Below the pieces are notes generated by a model that had not been told where the DNA came from, made no database searches, and worked only from the letters and a program-made list of their open reading frames with translations. This document shows, one piece after another, positions 53,866 to 60,050 of a stretch of 64,000 nt of DNA. The DNA is from Hyphomicrobium_B sp001006785. Its GTDB lineage: Bacteria; Pseudomonadota; Alphaproteobacteria; Rhizobiales; Hyphomicrobiaceae. A program made the translations under genes and the position numbers. The stretch spans positions 83,015 through 147,014 of the forward strand of contig NZ_CDHO01000004.1 in NCBI RefSeq assembly GCF_001006785.1. Reading direction: 5' to 3'. Position 1 is the stretch's first letter. Each line of letters starts with the position of its first letter.

Positions 53866-54144
53866 ATGAAACGGATATGGACCGCAGCCGTGAGCGTCGG
53901 GTTAGCCGTGGCATTCGGCGCTCCCGTCGCGCAGGCGGACATGATCGCCGAGGTCGAAGGCGCCCGCGCCAAGGAACGCGCCGGCTACTACCTCAACAGT
54001 CAGGACCGCGAGAAGCTCCGCCGCTATGGCGGCAACACCGACTACCGCGACAGCTACGCCCGCGACTTCGACTATGGCCGTCGCGGGCCGGGAATGCGCA
54101 TCTATATCGGTCCGGACGGCTATTACGGCCCCGGCCGATACTGA
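53866..54144 (+). CDS. Small secreted protein, related to the one at 46336
   Basis: 92 residues from the ATG at 53866 with AGGAG 5 bases upstream; earlier in-frame starts lack a site. The signal peptide ends APVAQA-DMI. The mature part has EVEGARAKERAGYYLN and a Tyr/Arg/Gly-rich end (RRGPGMRIYIGPDGYYG). Its early region matches the protein at 46336-46623. Confidence 0.72.
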   Translation: MKRIWTAAVSVGLAVAFGAPVAQADMIAEVEGARAKERAGYYLNSQDREKLRRYGGNTDYRDSYARDFDYGRRGPGMRIYIGPDGYYGPGRY

Positions 54145-54169
54145 TCGGCCAGCGTCAATCCTACCACGA

Positions 54170-54877
54170 TCACTCCAGAAACGACACGCGCCCCGTCGAC
54201 ACGTCATGCATCGCAGCGACGATCTTGAGCTGCTTGGCATCGACGAGATCGCGAAGCACGCCGCTGGTCTTCGTCAGATTTTCGGCCGCAAGTCTGGCAT
54301 TCGCTACCGCCACCTGCTGCACGAACGACTTGTTCTTTGAGATGTGATCGCCCGGCGCATCGTTGCAGACCGTCACGGCCGGCTTGATCTTCGCGAGCAG
54401 TTGCGTCAGCTCGCCAAGCTCCGCGCCATCGATTGCGCCTTTGACCGCCCCGCACTCGCTATGCCCGAGCACGACGATCAACCGCGCGCCGGAGAGCTTC
54501 GTCGCGAATTCGCAGCTTCCGACGATATCGTCGTTGACGACGTTGCCCGCAACCCGCGCACTGAAGATGTCGCCGATCCGCTGGTCGAAGACGAGTTCGG
54601 GCGGCACGCGCGAGTCGATGCATCCAATGACGACGGCAGACGGAAATTGCCCCGACGACGTCGCATGCACCTGCTTGAGCAAGTCGCAGTTGAGCGTGCT
54701 GCCCGACAGGAAGCGCACATTGCCATCCTTGAGGTTGGCGAGCGCTTCGTCGGGCGTCAAAGCCGCCTGCAGATCGCGCGTCGGCACCGCACAGCTCCCG
54801 GCGGCGACTGCGCGATCGAATGTGAGAAGGCTGCCGGCGATCAGACCGCTGCAGCAGAAATGCCGTCGTGTGAGCAT
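54170..54877 (-). CDS. Beta-class carbonic anhydrase with Tat-like signal
   Basis: 235 residues. Zinc ligands and active-site residues of beta carbonic anhydrases are present: Cys and Asp-Arg in VVIGCIDSRVPPE, and His and Cys in VLGHSECGAVKGA. The N-terminus MLTRRHFCCSGLIAGSLLTF resembles a twin-arginine signal, so a folded, zinc-loaded enzyme may be exported to the periplasm. It interconverts CO2 and bicarbonate. Cytoplasmic beta enzymes lack such a leader. Confidence 0.9.
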   Translation of the reverse strand: MLTRRHFCCSGLIAGSLLTFDRAVAAGSCAVPTRDLQAALTPDEALANLKDGNVRFLSGSTLNCDLLKQVHATSSGQFPSAVVIGCIDSRVPPELVFDQRIGDIFSARVAGNVVNDDIVGSCEFATKLSGARLIVVLGHSECGAVKGAIDGAELGELTQLLAKIKPAVTVCNDAPGDHISKNKSFVQQVAVANARLAAENLTKTSGVLRDLVDAKQLKIVAAMHDVSTGRVSFLE

Positions 54878-55205
54878 CGCGTGATCTCCTCGAAATATTT
54901 CGGAATGAGGTGACGTCTTGCGTGATCTCTAAGGCATGGCCCGTTAAAACGGCATAATCGGCGAGCCAAGCTTGCGAACCGCGTTGGATACGAAGCAGCA
55001 ACCATGCGCTGCACGCCAAACGCTCGATTATCGCTTGCATTCCCATATCATGGCGCGATTTGCCGAAAAACGACGGAATTTTGCGCCGCACGCGTTTTCA
55101 TTGAATGCGGCACGCCGCAATGATGCGTCTGCTGTGTACTCGAGGCCGCCCTTGCCCTGCGCACGGCCTCGACCAAAATCACGAACCAGCTAGGAGGAAA
55201 TCGTG
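54878..55205. other. Intergenic region, no gene seen
   Basis: 328 bases between divergent genes. I found no supported reading frame or RNA. The end holds TAGGAGGAAATC, the ribosome site of the next gene. Confidence 0.35.
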
Positions 55206-55502
55206 ATGAAACGTTTTGCAATTATTGGAGTCTTGGCGCTGGGGACCGCTTTCGGCAGTTCCGCGGCGTCGGCCGCACCGGCACCGGCGGGCCTCGCGGG
55301 GCTGAGCCAGGCGAAAACGAGCGGCATCGAGCTCGTCCAGCATCGCCGCGGACATTATCGCCATCGCCACTTCCGTCGCGGCTACGGCACCCGCCATTAC
55401 CGGCACCGCAACTATCGCGGCTGGCATCGTTACAGCCACCGCCCCTACAACTGGCGTTCGCGCGGCTGCGTGATCGTCGGCCCGGTGTGGTTCTGCCCGT
55501 GA
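55206..55502 (+). CDS. Secreted Arg/His/Tyr-rich protein
   Basis: 98 residues from the ATG at 55206 (AGGAGG 8 bases upstream); a GTG one codon earlier is possible. The signal peptide ends SSAASA-APA. The mature protein is about half Arg, His and Tyr (HRRGHYRHRHFRRGYG and similar) and ends in a hydrophobic segment with two Cys (CVIVGPVWFC). It is strongly cationic. It may bind lipopolysaccharide, nucleic acid or metal in the envelope; none is shown. Confidence 0.75.
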   Translation: MKRFAIIGVLALGTAFGSSAASAAPAPAGLAGLSQAKTSGIELVQHRRGHYRHRHFRRGYGTRHYRHRNYRGWHRYSHRPYNWRSRGCVIVGPVWFCP

Positions 55503-55541
55503 GCTGACACCCGCATCGGCGGGACATGATCTGACAATCCA

Positions 55542-55573
55542 AGCCGGGCGGAAAATCTCCGTCCGGCTTTTTG
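55542..55573 (+). terminator. Intrinsic terminator
   Basis: AGCCGGGCGGA (55542-55552) pairs with TCCGTCCGGCT (55558-55568) with one G-T, followed by TTTTTG. It ends the Arg/His-rich protein transcript. Confidence 0.88.
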
Positions 55574-55652
55574 TTTGCGCCGGGCGACTCGCGTTCCGCT
55601 GGATCCCCGGCCTTCGCTCCGCGCCCCGAGGATGACGAAGATCCCGACAAAC

Positions 55653-55693
55653 GCACACGGCGGCCGGCTCCCCGCAGGGGAGTCGCCGTGTGC
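55653..55693 (+). repeat. CGGCCGGCTCC palindromic element, copy C
   Basis: Outer arms GCACACGGC (55653-55661) and GCCGTGTGC (55685-55693) pair over 9 of 9. Between them lies GGCCGGCTCCCCGCAGGGG and AGTC. GTGCAATCAAAAA follows, the common downstream flank. It lies at the 3' end of the phnA-like gene. Confidence 0.88.
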
Positions 55694-55727
55694 AATCAAA
55701 AACGGAAGCGGAGCCGCCAGCACCCAC

Positions 55728-56072
55728 CTACGCTTTCTTCACGAACTCGGACTTGAGGCTCATCGGGCCGATGCCCTCGATCTTGCAGTCGATATCGTGA
55801 TCGCTGTCGACAAGGCGGATGTTCTTCACCTTGGTGCCCATCTTCACGACATTGCTTGAGCCCTTCAGCTTCAGATCCTTGATGACGATGACGGTATCGC
55901 CGTCTTGCAGGGTGTTGCCCGCCGAGTCCCGGTAGACCTTCACGTCGTCATCGTCGGCTGCGGAGGCCGCTTGCGGGCTCCACTCGTGCGCGCACTCCGG
56001 ACAGACATAGAGGTTGCCGTCCTCGTAGGTGAATTCGGAGGAGCATTTCGGGCAGGGTGGCAGTGCGCTCAT
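55728..56072 (-). CDS. PhnA/YjdM family zinc-ribbon protein
   Basis: 114 residues from the ATG at 56072. The N-terminal zinc ribbon is CPKCSSEFTYEDGNLYVCPEC (two C-x2-C pairs). The C-terminal beta domain has VKVYRDSAGNTLQDGDTVIVIKDLKLKGSS, the PhnA signature. Despite the name, the link to alkylphosphonate use is doubtful in most genomes. Repeat copy D lies 20 bases upstream of the start, in the same orientation. Confidence 0.93.
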   Translation of the reverse strand: MSALPPCPKCSSEFTYEDGNLYVCPECAHEWSPQAASAADDDDVKVYRDSAGNTLQDGDTVIVIKDLKLKGSSNVVKMGTKVKNIRLVDSDHDIDCKIEGIGPMSLKSEFVKKA

Positions 56073-56092
56073 GGAGGATGCCTCTGTTGAGG

Positions 56093-56133
56093 GCGCCATC
56101 CAACTCCGTATCGCGGAGCCGGCCGGATGGCGC
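56093..56133 (-). repeat. CGGCCGGCTCC palindromic element, copy D
   Basis: On the minus strand GCGCCATCC and GGATGGCGC form the outer 9-base arms (56125-56133 and 56093-56101), with GGCCGGCTCCG and CGGAGT between. The arms are the same sequence as copy G. Immediately beyond it, 56135-56165 repeats half of copy I (CGCCCGGCGCG(T/C)TTGATG). Confidence 0.85.
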
Positions 56134-56244
56134 GGATGTGTGTTGAGCCGGACGCCCGGCGCGTTTGATGTTGGTTCTTTCGCGCAGAATTGAACCGCCG
56201 GGAATGAGTGAAACCGTCATCCTCGAGCGGCCTCGCTCGACCGA

Positions 56245-56384
56245 AAGTGCGAAGAACGAGGACACACGCCTGTGCTGGCGGCCGGCTCCGCGTAAGCGGA
56301 GTCGCCAGCACCAAATAAAGTGCGAAGAACGACGACCCACGCATGTGCTGGCGGCCGGCTCCCCGCAGGGGAGTCGCTGTGTGC
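56245..56384 (+). repeat. CGGCCGGCTCC palindromic elements E and F with shared 5' flank
   Basis: Two units of about 70 bases each begin with AAAGTGCGAAGAACGA and then (G/C)GAC-CACGC. In E, arms GTGCTGGC (56272-56279) and GCCAGCAC (56304-56311) pair fully. In F the left arm is again GTGCTGGC but the right arm is GCTGTGTGC, resembling copy C, so the outer stem is broken. F may be a recombinant between two copies. Confidence 0.82.
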
Positions 56385-56429
56385 AAAGAAAAGAGCGCGT
56401 GCGTAACCGGCCGGCTCGAAACAGCACAC

Positions 56430-56470
56430 GCGCCATCCGGCCGGCTCCCCGGAGGGGAGTCGGATGGCGC
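56430..56470 (+). repeat. CGGCCGGCTCC palindromic element, copy G
   Basis: Arms GCGCCATCC (56430-56438) and GGATGGCGC (56462-56470) pair over 9 of 9 around GGCCGGCTCCCCGGAGGGG-AGTC. The flank AAGCAAAAGAG follows. A solitary half element, CCGGCCGGCTCGAAACAGC, lies just upstream at about 56407-56425. Confidence 0.85.
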
Positions 56471-57022
56471 AAGCAAAAGAGTAAAGCACGAAGCGGACGG
56501 GTTCCGCGGCGTGGTCTTCGCAATTTTGGTCTCGGAACCGGTCCGCTCCGTGACAGACCGAGAACAGGGTTCCGATCAGGCCACTTAAGGAAGCGGGATA
56601 TTCCGCACACGGTTTCTCTCATGCCGTGCGGACTTGGCCGGTCGCCTTGTCCGCATCGCGCGCGTGACGCGAGCGGGTCGGGCTGCCCCACCCGAGCCCC
56701 GCGCGACGCCTCGCACGCTGCCCTTGTCGGATGGGTGAGGGGATTATGGGGGAAGTGGAGAGGGCGGGGATAAGATTTTTGTGACTGGGCGGCCGGCCCG
56801 ATAAAGGGAAGTGGTCCAACAAAATCAATATGAAAGACCGGTCTTTTCCTTGGCCCTCGCCGAGACAGCCTTGAAACTCATGGAATACAAAATGAGGAGT
56901 TGGTTGGCTAATTGGAATTAGTTGGAATTATAAAACATATTAATATCAAGAAGTTAGAATTGATTCGACCAATCAAAACCAGATCTTTTCCCATTTTAGC
57001 TATGCTGCGCCCGGGCACCTCG
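56471..57022. other. Transition from GC-rich repeats into an AT-rich island
   Basis: No supported gene. From about 56820 the sequence changes abruptly from very GC-rich to AT-rich, for example ATTATAAAACATATTAATATC near 56925. A tandem pair TTGGAATTAG/TTGGAATTA lies at about 56912-56930. The change marks the probable left edge of horizontally acquired DNA that carries the two gene pairs to about 59.3 kb. Confidence 0.55.
56833..56846. promoter_or_regulatory. 14-base perfect palindrome, candidate operator
   Basis: AAAGACCGGTCTTT is its own reverse complement and sits at the GC/AT boundary about 250 bases before the DUF5343-like gene. A perfect 14-mer in AT-rich surroundings suggests a dimeric repressor site; no regulator is adjacent. 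Confidence 0.35.
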
Positions 57023-57034
57023 ATGACATGTCAT
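57023..57034. promoter_or_regulatory. 12-base perfect palindrome upstream of the cassette promoter
   Basis: ATGACATGTCAT is self-complementary and lies 9 bases upstream of the -35 element at 57044. Its position fits an operator or activator site for the DUF5343/HEPN pair. Confidence 0.4.
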
Positions 57035-57043
57035 TGTTTCTTC

Positions 57044-57071
57044 TTGACGGATGGATTTTGTTAACTATGAT
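57044..57071 (+). promoter_or_regulatory. Sigma-70 promoter of the DUF5343/HEPN pair
   Basis: TTGACG (57044-57049), 16 bases, TATGAT (57066-57071). The -10 lies within a dyad TATGAT-TTA-ATCATA (57066-57080). Transcription would begin near 57078, only a few bases before the ATG at 57085, so the mRNA would be almost leaderless if that start is used. Confidence 0.6.
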
Positions 57072-57084
57072 TTAATCATATTCT

Positions 57085-57732
57085 ATGGAGAAATTTGAGA
57101 TGTTGACGGATCGATATCTGGGGAGCGTGAAGAATGTTGGTGCGATCTTTGATCAAATAGTCAAGGGAACGGCACCTCAAGTGTTCAACGTTGAACATCT
57201 CGCTAGCGTTGGATTCGGCAGCAGTACCGATCGTGCAATTGTTCCTCTGCTCAAGACGCTTGGGTTTCTGTCCGAGTCAGGGCAGCCAACGCAGCGATAC
57301 TTGGATTATCGAGCTGGTGGCGCGACTGCAAAAGCAATTCTGGGCGAGGCACTCTTAGAGGCTTACGAGGATATTTTTCACATCAACGCAAACCCGACCG
57401 AGGCGGATCGAGAGATCATTCAGGGTAAATTTAAGTCCACGCACAACACTACAGATCGAGTTGCCGAGCTTCAGGCAATGACGTTCTTTGCATTGTTGAA
57501 GCTGGCGGACTTGGCGGGCGGTAGAAAACGGAAAATTCCAGGAGCGGGCGCTGGCATTCTCAATGCCGGCGGATTACCGAGCGCCGAGAAGTCGGATCAA
57601 ACACCAGTCGGTTCGCAGAAGCCACCGGGCGTCGGCCTAATCTACAATATTCAGGTTCATCTTCCCGCGACTAAGGAGATCGAAGTTTATAACGCAATAT
57701 TCAAGTCATTGCGGGAGAACCTCATTGACTAG
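57085..57732 (+). CDS. DUF5343-like protein, first gene of a HEPN cassette
   Basis: 215 residues from ATG 57085. An internal ATG at 57100 has GGAG 9 bases upstream and may be the real start. The first 150 residues fit DUF5343, a helical, possibly winged-helix domain: RYLGSVKNVGAIFDQI, then LKTLGFLSESGQPTQRYLDY and LEAYEDIF. A Gly/Pro-rich linker follows, and the C-terminal 35 residues (YNIQVHLPATKEIEVYNAIF) are a conserved-looking tail. It overlaps the HEPN gene by 8 bases. Codon use is visibly less GC-biased than in flanking genes. The role is unknown; the partner suggests sensing or neutralising of the HEPN nuclease. Confidence 0.78.
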   Translation: MEKFEMLTDRYLGSVKNVGAIFDQIVKGTAPQVFNVEHLASVGFGSSTDRAIVPLLKTLGFLSESGQPTQRYLDYRAGGATAKAILGEALLEAYEDIFHINANPTEADREIIQGKFKSTHNTTDRVAELQAMTFFALLKLADLAGGRKRKIPGAGAGILNAGGLPSAEKSDQTPVGSQKPPGVGLIYNIQVHLPATKEIEVYNAIFKSLRENLID

Positions 57733-58318
57733 CAGCGCGGCGGATATTCGCCAGTGGTTATTTCGAGCTATGATGTTTGAAGCTGACGCTGAAGTTTTCC
57801 GAACAGCAGGCGTTCGGGTCGGCGCCGCACAGTTGGATGTCGAAGCGAGCTTGATGGAGGAAGTTCTTCGACCTTTTCCAATTCCGCTTCGAAATGAAGC
57901 GATGCGCATGACGCGGCTGTATGCGCTCATCTACTGCTTCGAAAATTCGGTTAGGCAATTGATTGCCCAACGATTGAGTGAGCGGCGAGGCGCTGATTGG
58001 TGGGCTACGGACGCAGTGCCAAATAAGGTCCGTTCCGTTTCCGATAGCAGGCGTGCCGCGGCGACAAGTAATAGCTGGTTGGAAGGCGAGAAATCCGATC
58101 CTCTTCAATTCGTGGAATTCGGTCAGCTCGCTGACATAGTCATTAGCAATTGGGATGAGTTCTCTGACCTCGTTCCGACGCAACATTGGCTGAAGCAGCG
58201 TATGGACGAATTGGAGCAAGCGAGGAATTACATCGCCCATAACAGATTGCTAATGCCGGGAGAGTTTCGCCGGCTTGAGAGCCATGTCACTGACTGGCTT
58301 CGTCAGGTCGGAGTTTGA
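57725..58318 (+). CDS. Swt1-type HEPN domain protein, predicted RNase
   Basis: 197 residues from TTG 57725; an ATG pair at codons 16-17 (57770) is an alternative. The HEPN core includes YALIYCFENSVRQLIAQRL, WW near residue 92, FGQLADIVISNWDEF, and the motif ARNYIAHNR with Arg167, Asn168 and His172. This R-N-x-x-x-H motif is the metal-independent RNase active site of HEPN toxins. Swt1-like HEPN domains occur in RNA cleavage and phage-defence contexts. It starts 8 bases inside the upstream gene, so the two are coupled. The pair is a plausible toxin-antitoxin or abortive-infection module; that is inference. Confidence 0.8.
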   Translation: MTSSAADIRQWLFRAMMFEADAEVFRTAGVRVGAAQLDVEASLMEEVLRPFPIPLRNEAMRMTRLYALIYCFENSVRQLIAQRLSERRGADWWATDAVPNKVRSVSDSRRAAATSNSWLEGEKSDPLQFVEFGQLADIVISNWDEFSDLVPTQHWLKQRMDELEQARNYIAHNRLLMPGEFRRLESHVTDWLRQVGV

Positions 58319-58350
58319 TTTTCGCCCCTTCCAGAAGGGCGGAAAAGGGG

Positions 58351-58371
58351 CCCGGAGCCAGAGGCTCCGGG
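58351..58371. other. Hairpin downstream of the HEPN gene
   Basis: CCCGGAGCC and GGCTCCGGG pair over nine bases around AGA, 33 bases after the HEPN stop. There is no T-run beyond it, so termination would have to be Rho-assisted or imperfect. Confidence 0.5.
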
Positions 58372-58536
58372 GAGATATAGTTTGGCGCCGTTAGAGTCCA
58401 AACCTAACTGGCGTCAATACTATTCATAACTTAGACTCCTAGGATTACCAATTTGTCTCTTATTGAAGCGCCGTCCCGCCCACCGCTCTCAATCGCCCGC
58501 CACATAGATCTTCTTCATCTGTGACCCGTTACCATT

Positions 58537-58758
58537 TTACTCCGCCGCCGAAATCGGCCGCAGCTCATATACGCGAGCGAGCTTGGCTGCAGCTTTGAGG
58601 TCGCCGCGGCGAAGGGCCAAGCGAACCTTGTCGAGCTTCTCGATGTCTTCCAACCCATAGTACGGCGCCCACTCGCTATCGGTCTCGATTTGCGTAACGT
58701 CGACCTCGGCGGCGTAATGTCCTTCGTGCACGAGTTCGATGGTCGGTCTTGTTTTCAT
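58537..58758 (-). CDS. Putative antitoxin of a DUF4258 toxin-antitoxin pair
   Basis: 73 residues from the ATG at 58758. An N-terminal beta stretch (IELVHEGHYAAEVDVTQIE) is followed by WAPYYGLEDIEKLDKVRLALRRGDLKAAAKLARVYEL, a helical region. It begins 4 bases inside the upstream toxin-like gene (ATGA overlap). Small size, overlap and order (toxin first, as in higBA) support an antitoxin role. No classical DNA-binding motif is evident, so autoregulation is uncertain. Confidence 0.7.
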   Translation of the reverse strand: MKTRPTIELVHEGHYAAEVDVTQIETDSEWAPYYGLEDIEKLDKVRLALRRGDLKAAAKLARVYELRPISAAE

Positions 58759-59081
58759 CGTCTGCGCGTCCTGAAGTCCGGCGTCCACTCATCTCGATCA
58801 GGCCTATAGACCGTAACCAAGACAGCGGGTTCCGTCGTTCCCTTTTCCAAGCCCCATAGAGCGTGAATGGGCAAATTAGTGCCATCGTACTGTAACACAA
58901 GTACGGCGGGTCCAACATGGTAGTCAGGGTAGTCTTCGATTGGCGAGCCAACAGCTGCTCCGAAGATTACCTCTGTTGTCAAAATGCCCCGTTTGGAGCA
59001 ACGGGCGAAGGCATGTGCTGAAACGCGGACCTTTCTTTGCGCAATGAGTTCGCAAATCGCCTTAAATGTCGTTTGCTCCAT
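58755..59081 (-). CDS. DUF4258 protein, putative toxin
   Basis: 108 residues from the ATG at 59081. The DUF4258 pattern is present: VRVSAHAFARCSKRGILTTEVI, then PIEDYPDYHVGPAVLVLQY, PIHALWGLEK, and AVLVTVYRPDRDEWTPDF with a final RRR. DUF4258 is thought to be related to RelE/MqsR-like mRNA interferase folds; the H-x-x-x-R near the N-terminus and the YRPD...W end are its hallmarks. It is the first gene of the pair. Confidence 0.78.
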   Translation of the reverse strand: MEQTTFKAICELIAQRKVRVSAHAFARCSKRGILTTEVIFGAAVGSPIEDYPDYHVGPAVLVLQYDGTNLPIHALWGLEKGTTEPAVLVTVYRPDRDEWTPDFRTRRR

Positions 59082-59159
59082 GCGCCGTTTCCCCCAGATC
59101 GTGCTGTTGCTCGAACGTCTGAGGCACGTTGATCGAGGTTTCAAGGAAAGGATTTCGAT

Positions 59160-59184
59160 GCCCTCTGATTTAAAATCAGAGGGC
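59160..59184. promoter_or_regulatory. 25-base palindrome upstream of the DUF4258 pair
   Basis: Arms CCCTCTGATTT (59161-59171) and AAATCAGAGGG (59173-59183) pair perfectly around a single A, and the flanking G and C extend the match. It is 79 bases upstream of the toxin-like start and could be the operator of the pair. Confidence 0.5.
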
Positions 59185-59208
59185 GGTCGTTTCGCATCAA
59201 GAGCTTAC

Positions 59209-59274
59209 AAGTCGGACGATTGGTGCGCGATTAATAATTTTGTCTTGCGGCGCAAGAGTTTGAGCGTCCGACTT
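59209..59274. repeat. Nested inverted repeat
   Basis: AAGTCGGACG (59209-59218) and CGTCCGACTT (59265-59274) are perfect inverse copies, 46 bases apart. Between them lies a second palindrome, CTTGC-GGC-GCAAG. The structure sits between the DUF4258 promoter region and the end of the PhnB-like gene and may mark the right edge of the AT-rich island. Confidence 0.5.
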
Positions 59275-59286
59275 TTAACTTGTGGA

Positions 59287-59796
59287 CTAAATTTCCGCTG
59301 ACTGCGCGGTCGTTGCTGACGTCACCCCCTTCCTCGCCTTCTCAATCGCCGCAACATCGATCTTCCGCATCGTCATCATGGCTTCGAACGCGCGGCGGCC
59401 TTCGTCGCCGCCGATGGCCAGCGCTTCGGTCAGCACGCGCGGCGTGATCTGCCAGTTGACGCCCCACTTGTCCTTGCACCACCCGCACGCGCTCTCCTGG
59501 CCGCCGTTGCCGACGATGGCGTTCCAGTAGCGGTCGGTCTCTGCCTGGTCCTCGGTCGAAATCTGAAACGAGAACGCCTCGCTGTGCTTGAACGCGGGGC
59601 CGCCGTTGAGCCCGATGCACGGAATGCCCGCGACGGTGAAGTTGACGACGATCACGTCGCCCGCCTTGCCTGACGGGAAGTCGCTCGGCGCAAGATGGAT
59701 GGAGCCCACGGAACTATCGGGAAACGTCTCGGCGTAGAAGCGCGCTGCCTCTTCGGCGTCCTTGTTGTACCAGACGCAGATCGTGTTCTTGGCCAT
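59287..59796 (-). CDS. PhnB-like VOC family protein
   Basis: 169 residues. It has the VOC/PhnB pattern: ICVWYNKDAEEAARFYAETFPDS, GLNGGPAFKHSEAFSFQI, and SACGWCKDKWGVNWQITPRVL. PhnB-like proteins share the glyoxalase fold, and many have no known reaction; the annotation '3-demethylubiquinone methyltransferase' often attached to them is misleading. Two copies of the palindromic element lie directly upstream, and the flank of the nearer one (AAGGGAGAG) supplies the ribosome site. Confidence 0.9.
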   Translation of the reverse strand: MAKNTICVWYNKDAEEAARFYAETFPDSSVGSIHLAPSDFPSGKAGDVIVVNFTVAGIPCIGLNGGPAFKHSEAFSFQISTEDQAETDRYWNAIVGNGGQESACGWCKDKWGVNWQITPRVLTEALAIGGDEGRRAFEAMMTMRKIDVAAIEKARKGVTSATTAQSAEI

Positions 59797-59817
59797 GAGT
59801 GGTCTCTCCCTTTGTTT

Positions 59818-59910
59818 GCGCTTTCCGACTCGCCTCCGGCGAGCCGGCCGGAAAGCGCGTTTTTTGTTTGCGCCGGGCGACTCCTCTGCGAGGAGCCGGC
59901 CGCCCGGCGC
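59818..59910 (-). repeat. Two tandem CGGCCGGCTCC elements (H, I)
   Basis: Copy H (59818-59858) has arms GCGCTTTCC/GGAAAGCGC. Copy I (59870-59910) has arms GCGCCGGGC/GCCCGGCGC. Both pair 9 of 9. Both read on the minus strand as GGCCGGCTC...GAGTC and are followed by GCGCAAACAAA. The pair forms the leader of the PhnB-like gene, 22 bases from its ATG. Confidence 0.88.
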
Positions 59911-60050
59911 GCTTGATGGTGCGCGGGGCGCGTGTCTTACTAAGACGGCCGCGCAGTACCGGTTCCGACATCGGAGTTACGCTTTTTGACTCCCGATCGC
60001 GGATCCGTCGGAAATGCCAGGGATGCTTGCGGGCGGGCAGACAGGCGCGA

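Noticed and set aside
56093..56470. A CRISPR array
   Set aside because: The repeats are unevenly spaced, occur in both orientations, differ in their arms and have no regular spacers; no cas gene is near.
59160..59184. A tRNA-Leu(TAA) anticodon arm remnant
   Set aside because: TCTGA-TTTAAAA-TCAGA folds like an anticodon arm with UAA, but the stem continues far beyond 5 pairs and no acceptor, D or T arm is present nearby. A simple operator-like palindrome explains it better.
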